A stretch of DNA of 35,161 nt, from NCBI GenBank assembly GCA_016177615.1, contig JACOUX010000009.1:1-35161 (forward strand), read 5' to 3'. The stretch's first letter is position 1; every line of letters starts with the position of its first letter. The position numbers and the translations under genes are program-made. Under the pieces are notes generated by a model, which ran no database searches, had not been told where the DNA came from, and saw nothing but the letters and a program-made list of their open reading frames with translations. Source of the stretch: Candidatus Woesearchaeota archaeon (lineage in GTDB: Archaea > Nanobdellota > Nanobdellia > Woesearchaeales > GW2011-AR4). Positions 1 to 7,717 of this stretch are shown piece by piece.

Positions 1-1586
1 TTTGCAAGCCCATCAGTCATAACAATGATGAATTTTTTCCTTGTCGAGTTGCTTTGCTGCTCGAGAATTGTCCTTGCATTTCTTATCGAGCCGCATATTC
101 CGGTGGCTCCGCTGGGATTGTACGCGTCAATCTGCGCCTTTAGGCTCACATTATTGCTGCTCAGGCTGTGGTTTATCACTATTATCGTGCTGCTTGCAGT
201 CGGTATGAAATTCGGAATTCCGCTGTAAGCTACCAGTCCAATTTTGTTGGTGGTGTTTCCCAATGACGAGTTCAGGATAATATCAACAAACTGCTTGTCA
301 AGGCATTTTGCAACGCTTATTCTTTTGGTGCTTGGGTCGTAAAGCAAAGGATCATCGCAGTTTCTTGTGGTTCCTGTGTTGCCGTTGTCAAGGCGCCAGT
401 TCATGCTGCCTGAAACATCTGTTATTAAAACTATATCAGCATTGCCTCCTGTCAATGATCTGAGGTCTTTCAGGCCCAGCCTCAGCGGAATTGCCTTTTG
501 GCTGAGCGAGCTGTAGTCAAGAATAGCACCTAAAGTTGAATTTGATATTGTGACATCTGTGGCTGTGCTATTGGACTTACCCTCATAAATTGTAGCGTTG
601 CCAAGCTTCAGAAATAATGTGTAGTTGCTTGAGTAATTCAGGAATATTTTCATGCTGTTCAATGAGCCGCCGGCATAGATTGAGGAGTACAAATTAATGA
701 TTCCGTTTATCCCCGGAAACCAGTACTTTTCATAGCCCGAAGTCAAGGTGTCATTGTATGATGAAGTCGTATATGTGACCCTCAAAAAGCCGCCTGCAAT
801 ATAACTGTTGCCTGAAGTGAAATTCACTTTGATGGCGTTTTCGCCGGGCCTGAAGTTTGCCAGGTAAGCATCGCTTAAGTTCCACTTATCAGCGTGCATA
901 TTCCCTCCACCGGTAGAGCCCTTTATGTATGCTCCAGAAAACACGTCGTTGATATAAAGATTGAAATTTCCGCCTGCATCAACCTCAAGGTATGAGCTGT
1001 TGAAGGAGATGACATCGACAGGCAGCATGAGCTTCTTGCTCAGGTTGCCATCCCCCTCATAGCCTCCAAAGTAGGCATAGGCATTGGTTTTTTTGCTTTT
1101 TATTCCAGTCAAAAGCACTCTTGCAGTAAAGCCCTCTGTTGGCTTGGCTTTTGCTATGCCGCTTATCATCTTCCTTGAAGAAACAAGCGTTTTTCTTACA
1201 GGAATATTTCTGGAATATATCTCTTCATCATCCACCAGGATGCTCAGCCCATAAGCGCTTGGGATTATATCTCCTGTCAGGTTTTTTGTCAAATTTGAAG
1301 CTAAGTCGTTTCTTCCGTTGATCCAGAATTCGCCTATCTGCTCTATGATTGTCAGGTTGCTGTTGTTTATATAGCCTGAAGCGATAAGGCTTTTTACGTA
1401 ATCATTGTCAGATTCCGCAAGCGTCATTGAGGAAAAGACCCTTACAATGTCCTGCGCCGCATAATTCACATTTGTCATCTGATGCTCCGAAGAATAAAAG
1501 TTTGAGATCAGGATTAATGCTATTATCAAAATTCCTGAAGCCAGCAGGCTGTCAATCGTGAAAAAGATTCCTTTTTTCATTGCCAT
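1..1586 (-). CDS. VWA-domain surface protein with pilin-like N-terminus, 3' end outside window
   Basis: I read 528 residues before the window ends, so the C-terminus is missing. The N-terminus is a short Lys-rich stretch, then FFTIDSLLASGILIIALILI, a hydrophobic segment like those of archaeal pilin-type or membrane-anchored surface proteins. The middle (about 50-380) is Ser/Thr/Asn/Gly-rich and looks like beta-sandwich extracellular protein. A von Willebrand A domain begins near residue 385: the MIDAS motif DVSGS is at 390-394, a conserved Thr lies in PSGATG near 495, and MTDG is at about 524-527. VWA MIDAS sites bind a divalent metal and usually mediate adhesion, so a pilus-tip or adhesin role is inferred. 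The start at 1586 has GGTGG 7 nt upstream; an alternative ATG at 1580 overlaps the previous stop as ATGA. It is the last visible gene of a minus-strand cluster of pilin-like proteins. Confidence 0.8.
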   Translation of the reverse strand, partial: MAMKKGIFFTIDSLLASGILIIALILISNFYSSEHQMTNVNYAAQDIVRVFSSMTLAESDNDYVKSLIASGYINNSNLTIIEQIGEFWINGRNDLASNLTKNLTGDIIPSAYGLSILVDDEEIYSRNIPVRKTLVSSRKMISGIAKAKPTEGFTARVLLTGIKSKKTNAYAYFGGYEGDGNLSKKLMLPVDVISFNSSYLEVDAGGNFNLYINDVFSGAYIKGSTGGGNMHADKWNLSDAYLANFRPGENAIKVNFTSGNSYIAGGFLRVTYTTSSYNDTLTSGYEKYWFPGINGIINLYSSIYAGGSLNSMKIFLNYSSNYTLFLKLGNATIYEGKSNSTATDVTISNSTLGAILDYSSLSQKAIPLRLGLKDLRSLTGGNADIVLITDVSGSMNWRLDNGNTGTTRNCDDPLLYDPSTKRISVAKCLDKQFVDIILNSSLGNTTNKIGLVAYSGIPNFIPTASSTIIVINHSLSSNNVSLKAQIDAYNPSGATGICGSIRNARTILEQQSNSTRKKFIIVMTDGLA

Positions 1587-2692
1587 GAATAAACCACCAT
1601 TTTAACTAGCTTTGAATTGTATGCCATGTAGCGCTCTGCCTTGGCAAGATTTTTTATACTGATGCCGGATATGTTGATTGGATTGCAGGTGCCTCCAACG
1701 AGAGATTTGGCTGCCTCTTCCACTATGCCGACAAAGTCATCGCTGAAGTATGAGACATCAAAATCGCTGAAAAAAAACAATGTGCCGTTGCCATAATTCC
1801 ATCGTGCGATTGCATTATCGCTTGTCTGGTTGAAAGTCGCTATAATTTTGAAATTTGAAGAGCCTGAAGCGTTTTCAGCATAATAATACTGGTCAAACAC
1901 CATGCTTTGGCCTACTGTAAATGAGAGATACTGGTCGCTGTTGTTGACTATCGCAGTTCTTTGGCTTGATGATTGGCCGGACTTCTTCTTGAAGTTTGCA
2001 CCAGCCATATTGTTTGTTGCAGGAGTTGCCAATTCCCCGCTGATCATGAAAATGCCCCCTCGTGACGAGAAATTTTCCAGATTTGCCTTGTTGTTGCTGA
2101 ACTCACTTCCGCTAAGGAGAGGATGCTCCATGACAATAAAACTGTACTTTGATATATTGTTTGTTAGCCCGGCAATGTCCTGCAAATAAATGTCAGCCTT
2201 GAATGTGCTTTCCATAAATCCCTTCAGGAATGAGTCATCCTCATCCTGGTAATAATAGGCGCTCTTGATGTTGTATGTTGCATTTACAAGGCTGCTGCCG
2301 ATTCCGCAGATGCCATTGATGTTTATGACTTCTCCTTTGTCATTTAGAAAAAACACAAAGTACTCAAATATTGTTCCAAAGAGCTTTTTTGAGCTCTTGT
2401 AGCTCATCTTCTTGAAATTCTGCAGCTTTGTTGAATTAACCCTTGTGTCGTCAGCAATTCCTATCCTTATCACGCTTGTGTTGTCCCAGTTTTGCGGATA
2501 GCCACCTAAAGCCAGAGAGGACGAGATTGATTTTGCATCTTTGAGCGATGTGCTTAAGGCGCTTTGCTCCTCATTTTGAATATTATTCGTATAATTAAAA
2601 TAGAATGCCAATGTGAACAGGAAGAGGAGCATCGCTATGGCAAAATCCATGTACCATGCCTGGGCTTTAGTTGATATGGATAACACCCCCAT
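1577..2692 (-). CDS. Secreted or membrane-anchored protein with class III-like (pilin) N-terminus
   Basis: 371 aa. The N-terminus has a KAQAW motif followed by a single hydrophobic helix (about residues 19-34), the layout of archaeal type IV pilin-like proteins, although Asp replaces the usual Glu after the motif. The rest is a large, Asn/Ser-rich, presumably extracellular domain with few cysteines. I recognise no enzyme motif. The start overlaps the end of the upstream pilin-like gene by 26 nt, and its stop overlaps the start of the VWA gene, so the genes are very probably co-transcribed. A minor pilin or a structural partner of the VWA protein is inferred. A start at the internal Met (2635) would remove the KAQ motif and is less likely. 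Confidence 0.7.
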   Translation of the reverse strand: MGVLSISTKAQAWYMDFAIAMLLFLFTLAFYFNYTNNIQNEEQSALSTSLKDAKSISSSLALGGYPQNWDNTSVIRIGIADDTRVNSTKLQNFKKMSYKSSKKLFGTIFEYFVFFLNDKGEVININGICGIGSSLVNATYNIKSAYYYQDEDDSFLKGFMESTFKADIYLQDIAGLTNNISKYSFIVMEHPLLSGSEFSNNKANLENFSSRGGIFMISGELATPATNNMAGANFKKKSGQSSSQRTAIVNNSDQYLSFTVGQSMVFDQYYYAENASGSSNFKIIATFNQTSDNAIARWNYGNGTLFFFSDFDVSYFSDDFVGIVEEAAKSLVGGTCNPINISGISIKNLAKAERYMAYNSKLVKMVVYSWQ

Positions 2693-3050
2693 CTTTGGTT
2701 ATAGTGTTTGAGCCCTTGGTCACATTTCCAATGGCACTTGGAATTGGCACTATGTAGAACCCGTTTTTAGACTGGACTGCAACTGTGGAGTTTCTTGTTG
2801 TTAAAGAATAATTAATGCCGTCGATCTTGTCAGGAATGCTGAAAGTCCTCACATATCCATCTTCAACCGACGCAGCCAGGATAAGCTCTTTCTGGATCTT
2901 TATTGCAAGGTCCTCAACAGCATCAGCTTCATTTTGAATCCTGAAGTCCCTAAGCTGGTCAAGGGATGCCAGCTCGAAGGCAATCGCTGTCAGGAAAACT
3001 ATCCCAATCAGTATAAAAAATTCAGCACTAATCTGTGCTTTACTGCTCAT
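2667..3050 (-). CDS. Pilin-like protein with class III signal peptide
   Basis: About 127 aa from the ATG at 3050, which has GAGGT four bases upstream; an in-frame TTG at 3071 is a worse start. The N-terminus MSSKAQISAEFFILIGIVFL has the archaeal pilin signature: Lys-Ala before a mature Gln, Ser and Glu at +3 and +5, then a hydrophobic helix. Such precursors are cut before Gln by an EppA/PibD-type prepilin peptidase and assembled into type IV filaments through the helix. The remainder (about 100 aa) is a small predicted beta-rich head. It lies between another pilin-like gene and the 371-aa protein. Pilin-like is well supported; which filament it builds cannot be said. Confidence 0.75.
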   Translation of the reverse strand: MSSKAQISAEFFILIGIVFLTAIAFELASLDQLRDFRIQNEADAVEDLAIKIQKELILAASVEDGYVRTFSIPDKIDGINYSLTTRNSTVAVQSKNGFYIVPIPSAIGNVTKGSNTITKDGGVIHIN

Positions 3051-3075
3051 GTCAACCTCTTTTTTTTGCAAAGCC

Positions 3076-3486
3076 TTAATTTGAGCTTATTTGTACAAAC
3101 CCGTCATCGGCTTTTACAGTTATTACATGTATGCCGGGAGTTATCGGAAGTGAGCCGCTGATATTCACAGAGGAAATCTGGACAACTTCTGCAATTCCCG
3201 CTGCCGTCTTTATCTTTAGCACAACTTCCCTGTTTGTAAGGTTTGTTGAAGCTATCCTGTCAGGAAAATTAATCTTCAGGGTAGTCTGGGACGGCTTGCC
3301 AAGGAAATAAACCTGCTCCGAAGCATCAACCACTTTTCTTGCAATCTGCATTGCCTGGGCAGTTGCCACAGAATCGCTTGTGTTAGAGGAGTACGAATAA
3401 TAAATGAGCAGCAATGGTATGGTCATCAATGTTGCAAAGCCCATCACAAGCATGTATTCAGCGCTGACCTGGGATTTTGAAAGCAT
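3076..3486 (-). CDS. Pilin-like protein with class III signal peptide
   Basis: 136 aa. The N-terminus MLSKSQVSAEYMLVMGFATL carries a textbook class III signal: a short Lys-containing leader, Gln at the predicted cleavage site, Ser-x-Glu-Tyr, then a hydrophobic helix. The C-terminal ~100 residues look like a small beta domain. It is the first of the three pilin-like genes in transcription order and is followed 25 nt later by the next one. Paralogy with the 127-aa neighbour is likely from the shared architecture (signal, helix, short beta head). Function as a pilin or pseudopilin subunit is inferred from the signal alone. Confidence 0.77.
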   Translation of the reverse strand: MLSKSQVSAEYMLVMGFATLMTIPLLLIYYSYSSNTSDSVATAQAMQIARKVVDASEQVYFLGKPSQTTLKINFPDRIASTNLTNREVVLKIKTAAGIAEVVQISSVNISGSLPITPGIHVITVKADDGFVQISSN

Positions 3487-3544
3487 TTCGTTTCTATGCC
3501 TATTGCTAAGTTTATATTTCTTTCTGAATATTTCAATTAAGGAC

Positions 3545-3922
3545 TTACTTTCTGGCCCTTGGCTTTTTTGAACTATGCTGCTTTACAATGGCGCCAATCT
3601 TTGCGCCTTCTTCTTTAAAGCCGAATTCCCTGCTTATCTTAAGCACCCTGTAAGATGCTATTACAAACGCAATATATGCAAAAACTATGAATATGAACTC
3701 AGGATATGTGCCGATGCCAGCGACATTTATGTTTATGCCAAGAATGGTTCTTGCAGTCTGCCATACTGAAAAAATGACAATAAATGCAAGACAGATTGCA
3801 AAATTGTCAAGGTACTTCCTGATAGAGCCCTCGCTCAGCCTGCTCCTTGCCCTTGAGACAAGCAGAAGAGAGGCAATTCCAAAAATAACTGTTGAAATAC
3901 TTACTAAGGCTATTTGTGCCAT
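3545..3922 (-). CDS. Small membrane protein, three predicted TM helices
   Basis: About 125 aa. Three hydrophobic segments are visible (around residues 3-20, 42-58 and 75-92), with a basic loop after the first and a basic, Lys/Arg-rich cytoplasmic tail (SSKKPRARK). No catalytic motif is seen. The chosen ATG at 3922 lies 7 nt after GGAGGTG; an ATG two codons upstream (3928) overlaps the stop of the KaiC-like gene as ATGA but sits only 1 nt from the same ribosome site. The tight overlap places it in one transcript with the KaiC-like gene, just upstream of the pilin genes, so a membrane-platform or accessory role in filament assembly is possible but not shown. Confidence 0.65.
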   Translation of the reverse strand: MAQIALVSISTVIFGIASLLLVSRARSRLSEGSIRKYLDNFAICLAFIVIFSVWQTARTILGININVAGIGTYPEFIFIVFAYIAFVIASYRVLKISREFGFKEEGAKIGAIVKQHSSKKPRARK

Positions 3923-3924
3923 AA

Positions 3925-4488
3925 TCATTCACCTCCAAGGTCTATTCTGGCATCAGAAAACTGAGTAAGCTCGTCCAGCAGCGAGGGATCAGTTTCCTTT
4001 GCAAGAGTCATTACAATCCCCTTTATTTTCCATTCCCTTATCTTGCCCGCAAAGAAATGGACGAATCTTGCCACAGTAACAGGCTTGTTGAATATTGACA
4101 ATGTGTTTAGCGAGTCAAAAATAAGAAACTTGTCTTCCGTTGGCAATGCCTTGACGGCCTGGTCAATCGCTACGGACATGTCGCTCAGCTTTTCGGGATT
4201 GCCTATGCAAAGGCTGTTCTCAGCCTTTTTTATATCCTGTGGCCTGGAAGTTGCATCAATAAAAATTATGATCCTTGAGTCTATCCCGTTGCCTTCAAGC
4301 AGCCTTTTTATAATTTCATAAGGCTTGTTCAGCGTCACATAAACTCCAGGAGTGTGCCTCTCGCTGACCAGATAATGCAGAACCTCGACAATTGCATCAT
4401 TATAATTTTTTGCGTCAGCTGTCAGAAGCAATAGGTAATCTTTCAGCTCCCTGACCTCCTTTTTGAATATTTCCTTGGATTCCAGCAT
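3925..4488 (-). CDS. KaiC/FlaH-like RecA-fold protein lacking a Walker A motif
   Basis: About 187 aa from ATG 4488; a GTG at 4497 is a possible earlier start. The pattern of a strand followed by ...YNDAIVEVLHYL, then GVYVTLNKPYEIIKRLL, then IIFIDATS and FLIFDSLNTLSIF resembles archaeal RecA-superfamily (KaiC/RAD55-like) proteins linked to signalling and archaellum function (FlaH). The Walker B-like strand FLIFDSL is present. The P-loop position reads LTADAKNYND, with no GxxxxGKT, so ATP hydrolysis is doubtful. A TATA-like TTTATATT lies about 40 nt upstream, making it the likely first gene of the cluster. With pilin-like genes directly downstream, a regulatory or assembly role in a type IV filament is inferred. 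Confidence 0.65.
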   Translation of the reverse strand: MLESKEIFKKEVRELKDYLLLLTADAKNYNDAIVEVLHYLVSERHTPGVYVTLNKPYEIIKRLLEGNGIDSRIIIFIDATSRPQDIKKAENSLCIGNPEKLSDMSVAIDQAVKALPTEDKFLIFDSLNTLSIFNKPVTVARFVHFFAGKIREWKIKGIVMTLAKETDPSLLDELTQFSDARIDLGGE

Positions 4489-4549
4489 TTCCACCACTTT
4501 TTATGGGTGGAAATCTGACGCTATGAATATAAACTTTTCGAATTGCTGG

Positions 4550-5413
4550 TTATTTAGAAAACTTCTTGCTTAATTCCATGGCCTTTAGCGTGTTTTCCAT
4601 CAGCATTGCCCTTGTCATGGGACCGACGCCGCCTGGAACAGGAGTTATGAATCCGGCAACTTCCTTTACTTTTTCAAAATCAACATCACCAACTAATTTG
4701 CCTCCAACTCTGTTAATTCCTACATCAATAACAACAGCGCCTTCTTTCACCATTTCTTTAGTTATAAGATTTGGCCTGCCAGCTGCAACAACAAGAATGT
4801 CTGCTTTTTTTGTGAATTCAGCCATATTTTTAGTTTTTGAATGGCAGACGGTTACCGTTGCATTCTTTTCCAAAAGCATCAATGCTGTTGGCTTTCCGAC
4901 AATGTTGCTTCTTCCGACAACAACTGCATTTTTTCCCTCTATTTTTATTCCAGTTGATTCTATCAAATTTATAGCTGCCCTTGCGGTAGCCGGAGCCATT
5001 ATAGTGTCTTCGCAAAGCAATCTGCCAAGGCTTAAAGGAGTAAAGCCGTCCACATCCTTCTGTGGCAGAATAGAATTTGTTACCAGTTTTTCATCAAGGT
5101 GCTTTGGCAATGGCAGCTGTACAAGAACGCCGTGGATTTCAGGCTTCTGGTTTAATTCTGTAACAAGCTTCAGCAAATCCATTTCGCTTATATCTTCTTT
5201 AAGGTTGTACCTTTCGCAATAGAATCCGGCTTCCTTTGAATCCTTTTCCTTGAAATTAACATAGACTTCAGAAGCAGGATTGCTGCCGACCATGACAAGG
5301 GCAAGGCCAGGCTTCTGCTTCATGTTCTTCACTTTATGCTTAATCTCTTCAAGAATGCTTTTTGCTATTTTGCTGCCGTCTATGATTTTTGCTGGCATAA
5401 TATGGGAAGACAT
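4550..5413 (-). CDS. folD: Bifunctional methylene-THF dehydrogenase / methenyl-THF cyclohydrolase FolD
   Basis: 287 aa, the usual FolD length. It interconverts methylene-, methenyl- and formyl-tetrahydrofolate with NAD(P). Visible motifs: Y51 and catalytic K55 in SEVYVNFKEK, QLPLP at 99-103, KDVDGF at 119-124, the nucleotide-binding GRSNIVGKP at 167-175, VIDVGIN, and PVPGGVGPMTRAMLMENT near the end. One odd point: the normally conserved P-C-T-P-x-G segment reads PATARA (141-146). The start at 5413 is supported by a TATA box centred about 23 nt upstream (leaderless). A later Met at 5398 is possible. glyA, the enzyme supplying methylene-THF from serine, lies 720 bp away on the same strand. Confidence 0.95.
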   Translation of the reverse strand: MSSHIMPAKIIDGSKIAKSILEEIKHKVKNMKQKPGLALVMVGSNPASEVYVNFKEKDSKEAGFYCERYNLKEDISEMDLLKLVTELNQKPEIHGVLVQLPLPKHLDEKLVTNSILPQKDVDGFTPLSLGRLLCEDTIMAPATARAAINLIESTGIKIEGKNAVVVGRSNIVGKPTALMLLEKNATVTVCHSKTKNMAEFTKKADILVVAAGRPNLITKEMVKEGAVVIDVGINRVGGKLVGDVDFEKVKEVAGFITPVPGGVGPMTRAMLMENTLKAMELSKKFSK

Positions 5414-5430
5414 TTGTTAGTATTTAAAAT

Positions 5431-5440
5431 TATTTATAAC
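5431..5440 (-). promoter_or_regulatory. TATA box of folD
   Basis: GTTATAAATA on the minus strand, centred about 23 nt before the folD ATG, a spacing that predicts a leaderless mRNA. Confidence 0.6.
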
Positions 5441-5499
5441 TTATGATTTTAAATTTTTGTAAATCAAAATCTAGAGCGTTTTGAATAGCAGTATTACTT

Positions 5500-5516
5500 T
5501 TACCATAAAGTGGTAA
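5500..5516. promoter_or_regulatory. Inverted repeat, possible operator of the GHKL gene
   Basis: TTACCA and TGGTAA are separated by 5 nt and end about 12 nt before the TATA-like CTTTATAAATA (about 5527-5537) of the plus-strand gene at 5572. The position, upstream of TATA/BRE, would fit a regulator site. The repeat is short and could be chance. Confidence 0.3.
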
Positions 5517-5571
5517 CAATCAGAAAACTTTATAAATATTCTGCATTCACATTCTACATGTTACTATTAAA

Positions 5572-6081
5572 ATGAATTTTCAAAATAGGCTAGAAGGTAT
5601 GTTGGAAAACATCGGACACGCTGAAGATGGTAGGGATATAATTAGATTTATACATAATGCTAAACATTGGAGTATTTATGATACAAGTAAATATTTTGAT
5701 CCCGTATTGCAAAAACTTTTCGATAAAGGGTTTGGGTTCACTGAAAGAAGAGAACAAGAAATAAGAAGGACATCAGAAGAAGTGCTTCTTAATTGCTATT
5801 CGGCTTGTGAAGAAAGAACAGACTTGTTTGTTGAGTACATAGTTTACTTTGGAAGGAGAGGAATAGCCATACACGTGAAAGATGAAGGTCCAGGCTTTAA
5901 TCATGCACAAAAATTGAGGGAGACGAGACAAAAGAAAGATCAACCAACAGATGAAATTTTATTGTATGGTGATGACCTACCTGGTAATTCAGGCTTACTT
6001 TGTCTTTTGAGATATACGAATGAGTTTCATCATAACAAAAAAGGAAATGAAGTTATTATGAAATTCGATCTTTCAAAATAA
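5572..6081 (+). CDS. GHKL-type ATPase domain protein (RsbW-like)
   Basis: 169 aa, essentially one HATPase domain. The Bergerat-fold motifs are in order: an N-box with E70 and N74 (SEEVLLNCYSACEE), a G1 box D104-EGPGF, and a G2-like GNSGLLCLL (138-146). There is no histidine-phosphotransfer or receiver domain, so it resembles stand-alone anti-sigma/RsbW-type ATPases more than a sensor kinase. Archaea have no sigma factors, so the partner is unknown. A TATA box about 38 nt upstream predicts a short leader. It sits alone on the plus strand between folD and glyA, and its A-rich codon use differs from these neighbours, which may indicate transfer. The fold call is good; the function is not known. 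Confidence 0.75.
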   Translation: MNFQNRLEGMLENIGHAEDGRDIIRFIHNAKHWSIYDTSKYFDPVLQKLFDKGFGFTERREQEIRRTSEEVLLNCYSACEERTDLFVEYIVYFGRRGIAIHVKDEGPGFNHAQKLRETRQKKDQPTDEILLYGDDLPGNSGLLCLLRYTNEFHHNKKGNEVIMKFDLSK

Positions 6082-6132
6082 AGTTTAAAACCTTCTATAA
6101 AGATTTTGATATCCTAAATGCCCGATCATGCT

Positions 6133-7479
6133 TCACCTCAAAACATCAAACCCAGGATATAATGGGAACTTCCTGCACAATTTAATGACACTATTTCTTA
6201 TTTCAAGGATTTTTTTATTTTCTTTTATTTCTTCCTTGAAAGCTTTCAGATAATTTCCTATTTCCTTTTTGTCTTCCGGCAGCTCAAAATCTTTAATCTC
6301 TTTTATGACATCAGCTATCCACTTTCCAACAAGCTCCATTTCTTTTTCCTTCATCCCTCTTGTTGTCAATGATGGTGTTCCCATCCTTACGCCGCTTGGA
6401 TAGAATGGAGACGATGGATCACCGGGAATGGTGTTCTTGTTCATCGTGATGTTTGCCTCGTCAAGGGCTTCCTGCGCGAATATCCCCTTTCCTTTTCCGA
6501 ACTTCGTCAGGCTTACTAAAACCATATGGTTATCACTTCCTCCCGTTACGACTTCCATTCCGCTACCCATTAATGATTTTGCAAGGGCTCTTGAGTTTTC
6601 AACAATCTGCTCACAGTAAGTTTTGAATTCAGGCTGCATCATCTCTTTCAAAGCAACTGCGATTGCTGCTGTCGTGTGGTCATGGGGGCCGCCTTGCAGT
6701 CCCGGAAAGACTGCCTTGTCGATTTTATTTGCCAACTCAGGATCTTTATCAAGCCCTTTTTGAGTAACCATTATAATTCCCCCTCTCGGGCCTCTAAAAG
6801 TTTTATGCGTAGTTGTAGTTACAATGTGGGCATAAGGAGACGGGCTTTTATGCACTCCCGAAGCAACCAATCCGGAAATATGAGCAATATCGGCAGCAAG
6901 ATAAGCGCCTACTTTATCAGCAATCCTTGCCATTTTTTCAAAGGGAAACTCCCTGACATAAGCAGTATATCCGACCCACATGAGCTTCGGCTTGTGCTCC
7001 ATCGCTAACCTTTCTACTTCTTCCAGATCAATATACCCGTCTTTTCTAACGTGGTAGGGGATGGAATTAAACAGCTGGCCTGTACAGCTTGCTTTAAACC
7101 CATGAGTCAAGTGGCCTCCATCAGGAAGATGAAGTCCCATTATTGTATCATTCGGCTGGCAGACTGCCATATAAACAGCGAAATTTGCAGGGCTTCCTGA
7201 ATATGGCTGCACATTTGCATGGGCAACGTTGAAAACTTTCTTTGCCCTTTCAATTGCGAGAAGCTCGACTTCGTCAACAAACTGATTTCCTCCGTAATAT
7301 CTTTTTTTTGCATAGCCTTCAGAATACTTGTTTGTAAATACAGAGCCCATTGCCTGGAGCACTGCCTTGCTGACATTATTTTCAGAAGGAATCATCTCAA
7401 GCCCATGCTGCTGCCTTTCAAGCTCTTTTTTCAGCAGAGCATAAACTTCAGGGTCAGTCTTTGAAATATCATCCATCAT
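6133..7479 (-). CDS. glyA: Serine hydroxymethyltransferase
   Basis: 448 aa. A PLP enzyme that converts serine plus tetrahydrofolate to glycine plus methylene-THF. The PLP-Schiff-base lysine is K226 in TTTTHKTFRGPRGG; D197 and H200 (AADIAH) hold the cofactor ring; KYSEGYAKKRYYGG (51-64) and the N-terminal IPSENN are further family hallmarks. The length fits the family (about 420-450). Start at 7479 (ATGATG) with GGGGGTGA 8 nt upstream. With folD nearby it forms the folate one-carbon pathway, suggesting this genome makes its own C1 units even if otherwise reduced. The eL41 gene lies 40 nt upstream on the same strand and may share the transcript. Confidence 0.97.
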   Translation of the reverse strand: MMDDISKTDPEVYALLKKELERQQHGLEMIPSENNVSKAVLQAMGSVFTNKYSEGYAKKRYYGGNQFVDEVELLAIERAKKVFNVAHANVQPYSGSPANFAVYMAVCQPNDTIMGLHLPDGGHLTHGFKASCTGQLFNSIPYHVRKDGYIDLEEVERLAMEHKPKLMWVGYTAYVREFPFEKMARIADKVGAYLAADIAHISGLVASGVHKSPSPYAHIVTTTTHKTFRGPRGGIIMVTQKGLDKDPELANKIDKAVFPGLQGGPHDHTTAAIAVALKEMMQPEFKTYCEQIVENSRALAKSLMGSGMEVVTGGSDNHMVLVSLTKFGKGKGIFAQEALDEANITMNKNTIPGDPSSPFYPSGVRMGTPSLTTRGMKEKEMELVGKWIADVIKEIKDFELPEDKKEIGNYLKAFKEEIKENKKILEIRNSVIKLCRKFPLYPGFDVLR

Positions 7480-7518
7480 GGATTAAATCACCCCCAATAT
7501 TTTTAGCGCACTTTATTT

Positions 7519-7629
7519 TTACCTTGCTCTATGCTGCTTCCTCAGCCTTCTCTCTTTTTTCATTCTCTTGCGCTGCCACTTCCAGCGCATCTGCTGCTTC
7601 TTCTTCCATCTGCGGGAGCTTCTTTTCAT
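7519..7629 (-). CDS. rpl41e: Ribosomal protein eL41 (L41e), 36 aa
   Basis: A 36-residue ORF beginning MKRSSRRWKKKQQMRWKWQR, then KRMKK and an Arg/Lys-rich tail. It is almost entirely basic with three Trp. This matches the archaeal eL41 pattern I recall (MKRRPRKWKKKGRMRWKW...), a single basic helix at the subunit interface of the large subunit. The TATA box GTATATAAAT (7651-7660) lies about 26 nt upstream, so the start is leaderless. The gene is too short for standard length cutoffs. An internal ATG would give a 23-aa version closer to eukaryotic eL41, but the promoter spacing favours the long one. Confidence 0.85.
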   Translation of the reverse strand: MKRSSRRWKKKQQMRWKWQRKRMKKERRLRKQHRAR

Positions 7630-7651
7630 AAGAAAAAGTATTTGATAGTTG

Positions 7652-7660
7652 TATATAAAT
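7652..7660 (-). promoter_or_regulatory. TATA box of eL41 (and perhaps glyA)
   Basis: ATTTATATA on the minus strand, centred about 26 nt before the eL41 ATG. No other strong TATA box is seen between eL41 and glyA. Confidence 0.6.
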
Positions 7661-7717
7661 ATTGCGGGTTTGCATAGAGTATACTTGCACCAAGCAGCTT
7701 AACCGTTTTCACCCATC

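Noticed and set aside
4566-5222. 218-aa plus-strand frame opposite folD
   Set aside because: It is the antisense of a clearly conserved enzyme; its Ser/Thr/Phe-rich composition is what a reversed coding frame gives.
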